Shown piece by piece: positions 31,361 to 43,216 of a stretch of DNA of 64,000 nt. The DNA is taken from positions 55,038,221 through 55,102,220 of the forward strand of contig CM060731.1 of the NCBI GenBank assembly GCA_030704615.1, given 5' to 3'. Each line of letters begins with the position of its first letter. Position 1 is the first letter of the stretch. Below the pieces are notes generated by a model. It was not told where the DNA came from, searched no databases, and worked only from the letters and a program-made list of their open reading frames with translations. The DNA comes from Takakia lepidozioides (lineage: Eukaryota; Streptophyta; Takakiopsida; Takakiales; Takakiaceae). Both the position numbers and the translations under genes were made by a program.

Positions 31361-34300
31361 TCAATGATTTCTGGAATCCCTAAGGAGGAGTTTGTGCAGC
31401 TCGTTCACGCTCAACGCCGGTGCATGAATAAAGTCATCAATAGTCACGTTCATCCTCAACCTCTTGAGGTAAATGTAATACAGATGCTTGCACGGATAAT
31501 ACTTTGAACCCTTCTTTGCTTCCATCAACGAGAAGTCCGTACAATTGCAAGTCGGCTCCACTCCAATTGTAATTGTGTATACATCGTCGCGTACAGTTGA
31601 GCCGGCCGTTGCCATCCGATAAACACGCCCAAGGCCGGTTGGAGGTACGTCCACGGAGCTCTGAATAGTGCAAGCCATCCCAAGAGCATTGGCAATCCGA
31701 GTCTCATTCAACTTGTTGGGAGGGTGTCGTCTCTTCACTCTCCCGAATCGCATTGTGGGATGTGCAGAATTGTCCAATCCGTCTCTACTAGACTAAGCAG
31801 TTTGCAATGGCTGGGATCAGGAACTGGAAATGCGTGGGCCGGGACGTCTGTGCGTTGCACCATTCGAAATCCTGCTGCAGATAGAGTATCCGCCTCATTC
31901 TGAGAGAGGCTGCAACCCGGTGCAACAGGCCAGACGCCCGGAGGCTCCGGCATTCCCTGAATCCCGTACTTGGGCTTGCCAAATACACAGGTCATTATGT
32001 CGTGCCTACAGAACCAAAACGTCTGCGTTGTGGCGTGAGCAAATGTGGGAGTCAAAAATCTGCCGCTGAAACAAGGTGTAGGTACAGCACCGTGTGGGTT
32101 CCTTTGAATCATCTCACCACATCGTGCTCTCGTATCCACCCGAATGGCGCAGCACTTCCCTCGAAATGTCGGCAATGTCCTTGCAATTCTCCACTGTGAC
32201 TCCGACACTCTTGTCTCCACAATGGGTATGTTGTACTGCGTTACCACAGATGGCTTGTTATGTTCCTCGGGCACGTGCCCTGTGCTCAAAGGAGATGGCG
32301 ATCTTGAACGTGCAGGACTTGCGGTGCTCGACGAGACCTCCTCGGGCAACATCACGGGACCACGAGGGAGCGTGCGAATATTCTTGTCAGCTTGCCATGA
32401 ATCCTCTTCCCCGTCAGGTGCCTCGTCAAGTCTTCGTCTCACTAGATGGGTATGAACATCTCCTTCCAAATGTTGGCCTCTTCGAAGCAATGGCGTGTCC
32501 TGAAGGCCCTCTCGCAAGGCCGCCGCCCACTTCCGAGGATTCTTCGATCTGGAGGCAGTCCGTATCAGCATTTCCTGCCTGTCCGGCCCCAAGCCCCATT
32601 GTTTCCCTTTTAAGAACTCGTTGTACCTGCATTGCTGCATAATTGACCTCACAATGTTCTCCGTTGTGGCAGTGAGGATGTCCACCAGATGCGCTGCAGA
32701 GGAGGCACGCCAGGATGAATGCACTGATTCGGCCATGTTTGTCGTGGGCATGTCGGTGTCGGTGTCGAGACACATTTCCTGCACAAGCACATGTTGAGGT
32801 TACAAGCAAGTTACAAATAATGCCAAGAATAATATTCAACGGGACGCGAATTCGTGCAACTCACCTCCCGCATATAGTCGCCGAACTAGAGGAAACGATA
32901 ATGCCACCATGCTAGCCAACTGATCATTGCTCCCTCGTCTGATTTCCTTACAGCACCTGACGATGTCCACCAAGCCCGTATACATGCAAACTGTGTCTCT
33001 ACATCATCCAAGGTGGGAGCGCGCTTCCACGCAAGACACATGGAACGGTGCTCCTCTCTGAAATCTGGCGCCACGAGCCTGGTTGTGTACTGCGAAAGGC
33101 TCTACAGAAAATGCAACCCACCAGATCTCTCCTTGCCTTCCATGGGAACATTGGGGTCTTGCCCGTACACCCTTCGGATGGCAGCCCAATTTTCTTGTGC
33201 GTTGTCCGCCATGAAACCACGGAAATTGGGAGGGGGCAATCCCGCCTTGGCCATCTGTTCGTTTCTTCCCTGCCAAATAAGCATCTCCGATTGTGTGTCA
33301 TCTCCTTTCATCTCACAAATAGCAATTGTCATTAGCACCCTGCAATGGGTGTCATAGACATGTGCACCCATTGTCACCCACTGGTGATTTGTAATTCGCT
33401 TGATATGGTCGAACATGACCCAACTGTTTGACAAGTCCCCACTCGTCATCCTGTCGACCAGTTCGACGCCGCTGCCAGGTCCACACGTGGACATTTTGAA
33501 TACGAAACAACGATCTGCCCCAGTCCCTTGTCCTGGAAACCTACTTCCATGAATGTAGTCATATCCATCGTCGCTTCACCTCCAGAATGGTGTGCATATC
33601 CGAGCCACGCCCAATTTTCTATTTGCATGAGACAATGTGGTTTCGGACATTCGGTGAAGATACGTGGGACACCGACTCCAGCAATGCCTCCATTTCCTTC
33701 TCATCGAGAGGAACTCTATCGGAGCCGTCTTCCGACATAATTCTGGCCAAGGCCATCTTATGGGCGGCTTGGAGCTGTATCTGTTTGGGTTTGGCACCCG
33801 GTCTCAACTTAACCTCCTTCTGAACGAGCTGCTCTGCCTCATGGGCAGCCTCCCGCGAGTTCCCCCTCGCCAATTTGTGACAATGGGAACCAACGTGTAT
33901 GCAAGCTCGGGTGAGGTCAGGGAAACGGTACAACACATAGAATTGTTTGGCATTACAAACAGACATGCAGTGTGGTGGTTCTTTGCAATGCGCACACTTA
34001 AATGTGGAGTTCGGAACCTTCTCCTGAGCACGAAATGGTTGATGAGCTGTGCCTCTCCAATCGGTCTCGTTCCTGTGACCTCTGGATTTAAAATGGAAGC
34101 AAGTTGGGGAGAAACACCGCAACGCACCCGCACAAACAACGTAGCGCACCCGCACACTATCGAGCATCTTCATGTTGGTGGTTTTGGTGACGCACCAAGG
34201 ATGACCATCATGTTTTCTATCCATATCTGTCAATATTCCGGACGCCCTTGAGTAGTCCGTCCGAGGAGGGAACTCAAAGAAGATATTACCGTCGACGTCT

Positions 34301-34992
34301 GCGGGAAGGCATGTAACCGATTTAATTGCGAACTTGCTGTAGTCCAGCCCAGCCAGCTCCGAGCGGTGTCCCTCCATGTGAAGCCCTTGCAGAATTTCAA
34401 GAATAGATCAAACTGCGGTGCTCGTGCTGGGAATATGACTCCCTCGTCCACTGACGTCCATTGAGGACTTGCCTGATCTCCAGGACAACCTCGGAACTTC
34501 CATGACCTCGTCTGAGTCGGACAGGTTGTGAACAACCCGGTTCTCGCTCGTCTTCATGGATGGGTTCGGCTCTGGATTTACTTCGTTGCGGACTTCTCTC
34601 TTTGAGGTAGCCACTCTCTGATTCGCGGATTGTTTCGTGGAAGGCGCCAGGATAGAAAGTGCATTTGGCGGGCAAATGAAGTCCCCAACAGCCCTGTATA
34701 TGACGTTGTCCGATGGTGGAACTCGCCATTCCCTGCCATCGCCGAAATCATCGTGGAGCACAACAATACTCTCGACAACAACGTCGTTTGAGTCCTTCCT
34801 TTCCTCCTCCAAAAAAACCAACCCCGGTTTCAGGTGGCATCGAACGCACAGATATTTCTCCATCACCCGGCAGATGTCCCCTCTGCACGGAAATGAAGCT
34901 CTATTCTCGTGAGGAGGGCAGTACACTATAGCGCTCGGGTTTTCCGCCATGGGAGATGTGCACACAAGACTCCCAGGATGGCGTGCGGGCAA
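31361..34992 (-). pseudogene. MULE-type transposase, decayed, with DDE core and SWIM zinc finger
   Basis: In order on the minus strand: an N-terminal segment (34992-34408); a Cys/His-rich segment (34377-33619; CAGALRCFSPTCFHF, FKCAHCKEPPHC), tentatively WRKY-GCM1-like; parts of a DDE core (33628-33102; WVTMGAHVYDTHC and GFMADNAQENW); a segment with the probable catalytic Glu in TNMAESVHSSW (32790-31735); and a SWIM zinc finger CNC...YPCKH (31777-31361). Order and motifs fit Mutator-like transposases. One in-frame TGA at about 34408 and several frame changes separate the pieces; some may be introns, but the element looks dead. It appears inserted within or beside the Ty3 internal region that starts at 30228. 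Confidence 0.72.
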
Positions 34993-35254
34993 GCTCCCTG
35001 GTAGTAGGGGGATGCGGCGATGGGAAGGAATGCGGTGCCGATTTGTCCGAGCGACGAAGCCTGATCCAAATCCAGGGAGCCAACTATCTCAAAAATCCAC
35101 AGTCAGAGTGTTAATGAACCTTGTCTTAGGAATGCGGCCCTTGGTCTTTGCGCAATAACTGCCAATGGTATGCAGCCAGAAAGTGGGGGGCCGTCCGGAT
35201 GATGTCAGCTGAAGGGGAGAAGCCGGCACCGTGCCGTCACATTACTACCCCCGG

Positions 35255-36345
35255 ATGAAAATTCGGCACCGAATATCCAGCAGGGGCCGCACGAATGAAG
35301 TCGCCTCGGGCAGAGAGGCCGGAACCTGTCCGACATAAAACAACCCCCGGATGGAAATTCAGCGCCGAATTTCCATTTGGATCCCCCCAAAGGAAGTCGT
35401 GTCGGGGGGTCAGGCCAAAAACTGTCCGACATAAAAACCTCCCCGGATGGAAAACGGCGCCGAATTTCCATCTGAGGCCGTTCGGATGCAGTCGGGGAGG
35501 GGGAGAGGCCGGCATGGCCCTCACATTACAACCCCGGACGGAAATTCGGCACCGAATATCCAACAGGGGAAGCCCGGATGAAGTCGCCTCGGGCGTAGAG
35601 GCCGGCGCCGTGTTCGACAGAGAGCATCCCCTGGATGGAGATTCGGCGCCGAATTTCCATCCGGGGCCCACCAAACGAAGTCATGTCGGGGGGCAGGCCG
35701 AAAACTGGCCGACATAAAAACCTCCCAAGATGGGAAACGGCGCCGAATTTCCATCCGGGGCCGTTCGGATGCAGTCGGGGAGGGGGAGAGGCCGGCACGT
35801 GGCCGTCCACATTTCAACCCCCGGACGGAAATTCGGCACAGAATATCGAGCAGGGTGACGCCCGGACGAAGTCGCCTCGGGCGTAGAGGCCGGCATCTGT
35901 CCGATAGAGACCATCCCCCGGATGGAAATTCGTCACCGAATTTCCATCCGGGCCTCCTCAAAGGAAGTCCGTCGGTGGTGAGGCCCAAAACTGGACGATA
36001 TAAAAACTCCCAGGATGGAAAACGGCGCCGAATTTCCGTGCGGGGCGGTTCGGATGCAGTCGGGGGGGGGAGAGGCCGGCACCTGGCCGTCACATTCAAC
36101 CCCGGACGGAAATTCGGCGGCACCGAATATCCAATAGGGTAGACTCCAGGACGAAGTCGCCTGGCAGTAGAGGCCGGGGCACTGCGGAACCTGTCCGACA
36201 GATACCATCCCCCGGATCGAAATTCGCCGCCGAAATTCATCCGGGCCCCCTTAAAGGAAGTCCGGTCGGGTGGTGAGGGCCCAAAGCTGGACGATTATAA
36301 AAAACGAACAGGATGGAAAAACACGGCGCCGAATTTTCGTCCGAG
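35255..36345. repeat. Tandem array 1: 12 GGCGCC palindromes, about 94-bp period, 284-bp higher-order unit
   Basis: Imperfect palindromes of the type GGAAATTCGGCGCCGAATTTCC occur at about 35257, 35351, 35445, 35538, 35635, 35729, 35823, 35920, 36014, 36107, 36214 and 36313. Sequence between them repeats every third unit (TTCGGATGCAGTCGGGG at 35481, 35764, 36049), giving a higher-order period of 283-285 bp with four units. Confidence 0.9.
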
Positions 36346-36509
36346 ACCACCGTTCGGATTTCCCTCTAGCAAGGATTCCATGAAAAACGTGTCCAAAAGT
36401 GGACTTCAGCCACAAAACTAAAAGTTCTTTGTTTTTCTCCGAAAAAACAACCAAGCGGCCACGCTCAGAATTACCCTCCAGGAAGGTAATTCGGCGCTTC
36501 GACTTACCT

Positions 36510-37230
36510 GGCGAATGGAATTCGGCGCCGAATTTCCATCCCCCAGCGATCCGAGTAAACTTGCCGGATGGAAATTCGGCGCCGAATTTCCATCCATCAG
36601 GGCTTCGAATTACCTGCAGGATGGAAATTCGGCGCCAATTTCCATCCTGATCCGCTCCGAATTACCTGCAATGACGCAAATTTTGGCGCCGCCTAAAGCC
36701 GGATGGAAATTAGGCGCCGGATTCCATCAATCCGCTCCGAATTACCTGCGTGGCGGAAATTTCGCGCCCCGCCCTACCCCGGCAGGATGGAAATCCGGCG
36801 CCGGATTCCATCCATCCCGAATACCTACGTGGCGGAAATTCCGCGCCGCCCACCCTGGCAGAATGGAAATCCGGCGCTGGATTCCATCCATCCGCTCCGA
36901 ATTACCTGCGGGCGGAAATTTCACGCCCCGCCCCTACCCGGCAAGATGGAAATCCGAACGCCGGATTTCCATCCATCATCCGTTCCGAAATTACTGCGTG
37001 CGGAAATTTCACGCCCCGCCCTACCCGGAGGATGAAATCCAGCGCCGGTTTCCATCAATCGCTCCGAATTACCATGCTTGGCGGAAATTCGCGCGCCGCC
37101 CTACCTGACAGGATGGAAATCCGGCGCCGGATTTCCATCCATCCGGCTCCGAATTACTGCGTGCGGCGGAAATTTCGCGCGCCGCCCTACCTGGCAGGAT
37201 GGAAATTCGGCGCTGAATTTCCATCCGTGC
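36510..37230. repeat. Tandem array 2: about 10 GGCGCC palindromes, about 80-bp period
   Basis: The same palindrome, here separated by TCCGAATTACCTGC-TGGCGG and CCGCCCTACC spacers, occurs at about 36514, 36569, 36620, 36700, 36786, 36863, 36946, 37030, 37111 and 37198. The spacers differ from array 1, so the palindrome is the conserved part. Confidence 0.88.
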
Positions 37231-38257
37231 TCTCCGAAGTACCGCATGAGGGAAATTTTGCGCACGCCCGTACCTGGGGATGGGCATTAAATGTTCCACC
37301 GCCGTCCGTTTTAATTTGGGCTTGCGACACATGGCTTCCTCGATACGTTCCCTAAATCTGATGCTAATCTTGGATTAACTTCTATGCGAGGCATGTACCC
37401 CAAAAAACTGAGATCTTTTTCCATTTTGGCTGGGACTTATGCCGCCTGCGGTGTGGCTCTCCTGAGAGAGACCTCACATCCAGACGCGGCGGAAGTTGAA
37501 AGCTTTGTACTACGGACGACGGCCAAGCTCTCGCATGGCCAAACTTAAGCTCCAGCAGGAAAGATTCCAGTGTCTTGCTCACAACCCGCACCAACTGAGC
37601 CAAGTACTCTCAGGCAAGCCACTTCTGCTTTCGCTTTGTTCGCTTTTGTTGTTAGATTGTTTTTGCATCTCTTCCTTGTTATCGCTGGAAGCATGTCATT
37701 CTTAGGCATTGGTTGATTTGTTTTCATTGTTGTTCCATGGCACTCCATACTTCCTAAACTTGTTTTGTTTTCATTGTTGTTCCACGATTGTTGCTATGGT
37801 GGTTGCGCTGCTCGTTGCCATTCTGGTTTTGGCACCGATGTTGGTTCTGACGATTTTTGGGAATGACAGAGTGACGACGAGCCCGGCACGCTGGTGGTAT
37901 CATCGACCGCTCCAACTCATCGCATGTTTGAATCGCCCAACTTGGGGCGAGAGGGCAAACTTCAAACCTTTTGTTGTGGACGGGAGGACCTGCAGCGAGG
38001 GTACGACAGAATAGGCATTGGGGAGGTGGTGGGTGCAGGCAGGTGGCAGGTGGAAGGGCGTGAGGACGTGAGGACAGCAGATCCGGCAATGGAGGTTGTT
38101 GATGCACATGCAGTAGGGCCCGCCCACGCAAAGAAGAAGAAGAAAGCTAAGCACATGCAATCCCCGGCGAGAGAGCCGTCACGGGCTGCGGAGGGGGGAG
38201 TGAGCAGTGCGCGCGCGAGGGTGTCAGTTCGCCTCAATCAAAGGTGGTCGTCCTAGA
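37231..38257. other. Unassigned sequence up to the assembly gap
   Basis: No recognisable gene. Open frames on both strands overlap and lack domains. It may include the far end of the MULE element, but I could not find a terminal inverted repeat matching the left side. Confidence 0.4.
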
Positions 38258-38757
38258 NNNNNNNNNNNNNNNNNNNNNNNNNNNNNNNNNNNNNNNNNNN
38301 NNNNNNNNNNNNNNNNNNNNNNNNNNNNNNNNNNNNNNNNNNNNNNNNNNNNNNNNNNNNNNNNNNNNNNNNNNNNNNNNNNNNNNNNNNNNNNNNNNNN
38401 NNNNNNNNNNNNNNNNNNNNNNNNNNNNNNNNNNNNNNNNNNNNNNNNNNNNNNNNNNNNNNNNNNNNNNNNNNNNNNNNNNNNNNNNNNNNNNNNNNNN
38501 NNNNNNNNNNNNNNNNNNNNNNNNNNNNNNNNNNNNNNNNNNNNNNNNNNNNNNNNNNNNNNNNNNNNNNNNNNNNNNNNNNNNNNNNNNNNNNNNNNNN
38601 NNNNNNNNNNNNNNNNNNNNNNNNNNNNNNNNNNNNNNNNNNNNNNNNNNNNNNNNNNNNNNNNNNNNNNNNNNNNNNNNNNNNNNNNNNNNNNNNNNNN
38701 NNNNNNNNNNNNNNNNNNNNNNNNNNNNNNNNNNNNNNNNNNNNNNNNNNNNNNNNN
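38258..38757. other. Assembly gap, 500 N
   Basis: Exactly 500 undetermined bases; the round number suggests a placeholder of unknown true length. Any reading frame crossing it is meaningless. Confidence 1.
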
Positions 38758-39213
38758 GACAAGGAGCTCAGTGTCTACACCAATTTTGTTGTTCAGCGGT
38801 TACACCAAGTTGTAAAATACAAACTTCCAGACATGGTAGGACAGCATTGTATGCCCCAGATGATTCCACAAAAAGTTCAAAAATTAAAACACCTGAGAGG
38901 CGATGAGGATTCTGATACAACTGTTTCTTCACCGAATTCTTTTGACATGGGAGAAGACTATGCAGTTCAGATGGCAGAGAAGAAGCGAAGGGGATCTCCT
39001 ATGCCGGAAAGGTTACCTCGATATCAGCCTCCAGAGGGCCTCACTTATCCAGGTAGTGATCAACCATCTCCGTCAACCAGAGACAGACCTCGGGCTCGTA
39101 CACACAGTCCGCCACGAAACTCTCAACGTCAAGAAGGTGCTCACTCACAAAGGTTTGCTAGTCAAAATCAGTAAACCGTGAGGACACGGCTTTTTGAGGG
39201 GGGAAGGGGTAAA
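38758..39213 (+). pseudogene. 3' internal end of Ty3-type family 1, with polypurine tract
   Basis: The frame ending at 39174 (MGEDYAVQMAEKKRRGSPMP..., PRYQPPEG...) matches the minus-strand sequence at 58498-58241 next to the other copy's LTR. It is followed by the polypurine tract TTTTTGAGGGGGGAAGGGG (about 39191-39209) directly before the LTR. Confidence 0.8.
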
Positions 39214-40160
39214 TGTTAGAGGACCGTCGGGGACTTAGACACTTATACGGGATCTGTAGGGTACCCTTAATTTTTGCACAGACTGAGACCAACAGGAGCC
39301 TTAGGGGTGACAGCAGCGCACTGTAGAGGGGGGTTACACAGCCCGTCACAGTCGTCACAGCCGACACAGCCAACACAGCCCGTCACAGTCGTCACAGCCA
39401 ACACAGCCAACACAGCCCGTCACAGTCGTCACAGCAGACACAGCCGACACAGCCGACACAGCCCGGCACAGCCACACAGCTAGTCACAGCCCGTCACAGT
39501 TTCACACAGCCAGTCACAGCTTGACACAGCTGTCACGATCATAGGGAACGAAGAGTAGGACAGGGAACGACTGTGGGGAACAACACCTGTGAAGGGAACA
39601 TGTTAGTTCACAGACGACGGTTAGTGAGGGAAACGGTTAGAACCGCGGATAGGAAGATAAAGGGAGAAACAGGGAATTGAGGGACATCATTCGGAGGAGG
39701 ACTTCTTGGTGATAGAGGAGATGGGATCGGGCAGAGATGAAGAACGGAAGTGAAGATAGAGAGATGATGAGTAGATGCTTGATATATGCAAGGTTGTAAT
39801 GATATTGTAGAGGAGATTAGAGACACAATGGCTTCGGCCTGATACCTGATAAATCATAATCGGATACTTTTACGATACAAACACACTGTGTAGAGAGATC
39901 TGAGTGAAGCTGTGGAATGAATGGATGAGTTGATGGAATCCAATAGATTGATAAAGCAAACTGATACTTAATTATCAATGGTAAGATAGTTAACATGAAT
40001 ACCAAAAGGGAAACAAATAGGAAACACCCCCATGATACACTAGCTGTAGGTCATGACTGATTGTTCTGCGCGGGCTGAGTACTTAGAGGTTTCCAACTCT
40101 TCAATCTTGGAGTTTCCGCCTCGAATAGCGAAGGGATGGGTGAGTAAAAGCCGCGCGACA
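39214..40160 (+). repeat. LTR of Ty3-type family 1, 947 bp, with internal sequence on both sides
   Basis: TGTTAGAGG start and GCGCGACA end; CACAGCC-type minisatellite at about 39335-39530. Upstream is the PPT end of an element. Downstream no PBS follows: the sequence jumps into the end of gag (CCHC knuckle at about 40190). Confidence 0.88.
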
Positions 40161-40264
40161 CAAACCAAGGGCGAGGACCCAATGGTGAAGAACTATGTTA
40201 CTATTGTAATCAGCCAGGACATCGCAAGGCAGCCTGTTCATTCTGGATAAGACACCAGAATGAG
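40161..40264 (+). pseudogene. gag 3' end with CCHC zinc knuckle
   Basis: In one frame the knuckle CYYCNQPGHRKAAC (C-x2-C-x4-H-x4-C) is read at about 40192-40235. The rest of gag and the PBS are deleted, the LTR being joined directly to this point. Confidence 0.75.
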
Positions 40265-43216
40265 ATGAGAGCTCCTGTGAATGAGGGCCCAGTGGTGGCA
40301 GCTCACATGGTTAGGCCATGTGTTGTATCAGAAGTAAGTACAATGATAGTAACCAGAAGCAAAGCTAAATTAATACCTCCGGTAGTAGAGGAAGATGATG
40401 ATAATGAAGGTGGCAGTGATATACCTGAAGATGATGGGGCTTGGAGAGAGGAGAAGGAACTACACAAGGAAGTGGCAGATACCATAAGGGAAATGCAGAA
40501 GAGTACTGATATTCCTGTGGCAGATTCCTCTGATTCTGATGAAGAAGAAGAAGTAAGGGAGGAGGAAAGGAAGAAAGAAGATGCGGACATGAAAAGTAAT
40601 GAAGAGACTTTGGCTGAAGTAATATGCCAGACCAAAGCAGAAATTACCATTGGACAGCTATTGGCTATGGCACCTTATTGTAGGCACAGGCTGTATCAAG
40701 CAATCAATCGAATTGCCCAGGAGACAGGAAAAACAGACCTGAACAGCAAGGTGACCAGTTATAATGTGAAGCCGGAAGGGCGAGAAACAGTCATGGACTT
40801 TGATGATTCTATGCCAGTAATCCAATTGAGAATTGGAAGCACAGAACTAACTGATGTACTGATAGATGGAGGTTCTGGAGTAAATATCATGACAGACCAA
40901 TTGAGAAAGAAGCTTGGTCTAAGTAACATGAAACCAGCCCCATTTACAGTAACAATGGCAGATCAAAGAAGTGTACAGCCATTGGGATTAATAAGAGGAG
41001 TTAAGATACAGATACAGAAGATGATCTTTATGAACACAGTAACTATGTTGAAGATGGATGAAGTCATGGAGGCTTACTCCTTATTATTGGGACGTCCGTG
41101 GCTGAAGCAGGCCAGGGTATTCCATGACTGGAATTCTCAATTACTAACCGTGCATAATGGGATACACGAGATACAAATTACCACAAAGAAATCTAGTAGA
41201 TTACCTGCTACGAGAAGACCTCGAGGAGTCAAAGAGTATGACTGGAGAGAAGGACTGGATGAGGAGCAGGAAGCTACCCTGTTTGCTGCACACCCAGAGT
41301 GGGAGCAAGTTGCAGAGATGCGGCTGGAAAGCCTAAGTTGTTTAAGAGGTATCTGCTGTGGTGTAGTGACAGCAACACCAATTGAAGAGGAAACCAGCAG
41401 TTACCCATCACATTTCTATGAAGAAAGAGAAGGAGAAATGGAAATCCTAGAGGAACCAGCCACTGTGAGCTTACAGAATGAAGTGGTGACTGGTTGGACA
41501 ATCACAGCTGATGAGCAGGTGAGGGAAGTGAATGTGGGAACTAAAGAGGAACCGAGGATGGTGAAAGTAGGAGCTGATTTGGAGCCAGAATTCTTTGAAG
41601 AAGCTAAGAGCTTGTTCAACAAATACAGAGATGTATTTGCTTGGAGCTATGAGGATCTAAAAGGGATACCACCTGAAGTCTGTCAGCATAAAATTGAACT
41701 GGAACCAGGGTCAGTACCAATCAAGCAGGCGAGGTACAGAATGAATCCCAACTACGCGCAGAAGGTTGGAGAAGAGATAAAGAAGTTGGCTGAGGCTAAG
41801 TTTATATACCCAATAGAGTACACAACTTGGTTGTCACCCATTGTTATAGTTCCCAAGAAGAATGGTAAACTAAGAGTATGTGTGAACTACAAGAAGCTGA
41901 ATGCTTGTACAAAGAAAGATCCTTTTCCTTTGCCATTCACAGAAGCAGTATTGGACACTGTGGCAGGCCATGAGATGTACTCATTCATGGATGGCTTCAG
42001 TGGTTATAATCAAGTGCAAGTGGCAGAAGGAGACCAAGGAAAAACAGCTTTCATCACAGACTGGGGTGCTTATGCATACAAAGTCATGCACTTTGGACTT
42101 TGTAATGCACCAGCGACCTTTCAGAGAGTGATAAGTGAATCTTTTCATGAGTATCTGGATGATTTCATGCAGGTATTCTTGGATGATTTCAGTGTGTACA
42201 GCTCTAAGAATGAGCACTTACATAAATTGGAGTTATGTCTGGCCAGATGCAGGATGAGAGGTCTGGGCCTGAATCCAGAGAAGTGTACTTTCTGTATGAA
42301 CTCAGGGGTGTTTCTGGGACACATTGTGTGTAAGAAGGGACTTCTTGTGGATCCCAGGAAGACAGAGTCCATTAAAGCCTCTCCACCACCAGTGAATGTT
42401 AAGAGTTTAAGGAGATTCCTTGGGCAAACCAGTTATTACAGAAGATTTGTCAAAAGGTATGCACAAATAGCAGCACCATTGAGCAAGCTACTGAAGAAAG
42501 ATGCAGTGTTTGCCTGGACAGCTGAATGTCAACAGGCGTTTGAGGAACTTACACTGTCAGTAACAACTACACCTATGCTGATTAACCCTCACTGGCATGT
42601 AGTATTTCACGTTCACTGCGATGCATCAGGAGAAGCGTTGGGAGCGGTGTTAGCCCAGAATGTTACAAGAAATATAGATTCACCTGTGTACTATGCTAGC
42701 AGGTTGATGAACAGTGCTGAAAGGAACTATAGCACAACTGAAAGAGAAGCACTGGCAATGATTTATGCAGTCAAGAAATTCAGGCATTACCTATTGGGAG
42801 GAAAGTTTATGTTTTATGTGGATCACCAGGCTCTGATATATCTGGTGAACAAACCTTTGATAAGTGGAAGGATAGCGAGGTGGTTGATAATCTTGCATGA
42901 GTTTGAGTTCGAAGTTATTTACAAGCCTGGCCGTTTGCATCATGTGGCAGATCATTTGTCACGACTAACAACAGGAGAGGCTGCCACAGGAGTGGACGAT
43001 CAGTTACCTGATGCGAGTTTATTTGTAATGGAGGTGCAAGGAAGTGCAGATGAATGGTTAGATTGGCAGTGGCCAATCAGATACTACCTTACTCATGGTC
43101 AATGCCCACCTAGTTATGGTAAGGAGCAGAGGAAGAGAATCGCTATCAAGGCTTTACCTTATACTATGGTAGGAAGCAGAATGTATAAGCTAGGACCTGA
43201 TGGAGTACTAAAATGA
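40265..43216 (+). CDS. Ty3-type Pol: protease, reverse transcriptase, RNase H
   Basis: 983 codons, uninterrupted. An acidic N-terminal stretch (about 40-120) precedes an aspartic protease with LIDGGSGVN (about residue 200). Reverse transcriptase has VPKKNGKLRVCVNYKKLN, SFMDGFSGYNQV and the catalytic VFLDDF (about 520-660). RNase H begins HVHCDASGEALGAVLA and has TEREALAMIYAVKKFRHYL and FYVDHQAL (about 780-900). It ends at a TGA, after which the same frame continues into integrase, so Pol was probably a single polyprotein. The order PR-RT-RH-IN places it in Ty3/gypsy; the PBS and extra 3' ORF suggest a Tat/Athila-like lineage (inference). Confidence 0.93.
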   Translation: MRAPVNEGPVVAAHMVRPCVVSEVSTMIVTRSKAKLIPPVVEEDDDNEGGSDIPEDDGAWREEKELHKEVADTIREMQKSTDIPVADSSDSDEEEEVREEERKKEDADMKSNEETLAEVICQTKAEITIGQLLAMAPYCRHRLYQAINRIAQETGKTDLNSKVTSYNVKPEGRETVMDFDDSMPVIQLRIGSTELTDVLIDGGSGVNIMTDQLRKKLGLSNMKPAPFTVTMADQRSVQPLGLIRGVKIQIQKMIFMNTVTMLKMDEVMEAYSLLLGRPWLKQARVFHDWNSQLLTVHNGIHEIQITTKKSSRLPATRRPRGVKEYDWREGLDEEQEATLFAAHPEWEQVAEMRLESLSCLRGICCGVVTATPIEEETSSYPSHFYEEREGEMEILEEPATVSLQNEVVTGWTITADEQVREVNVGTKEEPRMVKVGADLEPEFFEEAKSLFNKYRDVFAWSYEDLKGIPPEVCQHKIELEPGSVPIKQARYRMNPNYAQKVGEEIKKLAEAKFIYPIEYTTWLSPIVIVPKKNGKLRVCVNYKKLNACTKKDPFPLPFTEAVLDTVAGHEMYSFMDGFSGYNQVQVAEGDQGKTAFITDWGAYAYKVMHFGLCNAPATFQRVISESFHEYLDDFMQVFLDDFSVYSSKNEHLHKLELCLARCRMRGLGLNPEKCTFCMNSGVFLGHIVCKKGLLVDPRKTESIKASPPPVNVKSLRRFLGQTSYYRRFVKRYAQIAAPLSKLLKKDAVFAWTAECQQAFEELTLSVTTTPMLINPHWHVVFHVHCDASGEALGAVLAQNVTRNIDSPVYYASRLMNSAERNYSTTEREALAMIYAVKKFRHYLLGGKFMFYVDHQALIYLVNKPLISGRIARWLIILHEFEFEVIYKPGRLHHVADHLSRLTTGEAATGVDDQLPDASLFVMEVQGSADEWLDWQWPIRYYLTHGQCPPSYGKEQRKRIAIKALPYTMVGSRMYKLGPDGVLK

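Noticed and set aside
35295-37355. Plus- and minus-strand ORFs over the palindrome arrays
   Set aside because: Arginine/proline-rich frames arising from tandem repeats on both strands; no coding signal.
38207-38906. Long open frames spanning 38207-38906
   Set aside because: They are created by translating the run of N.
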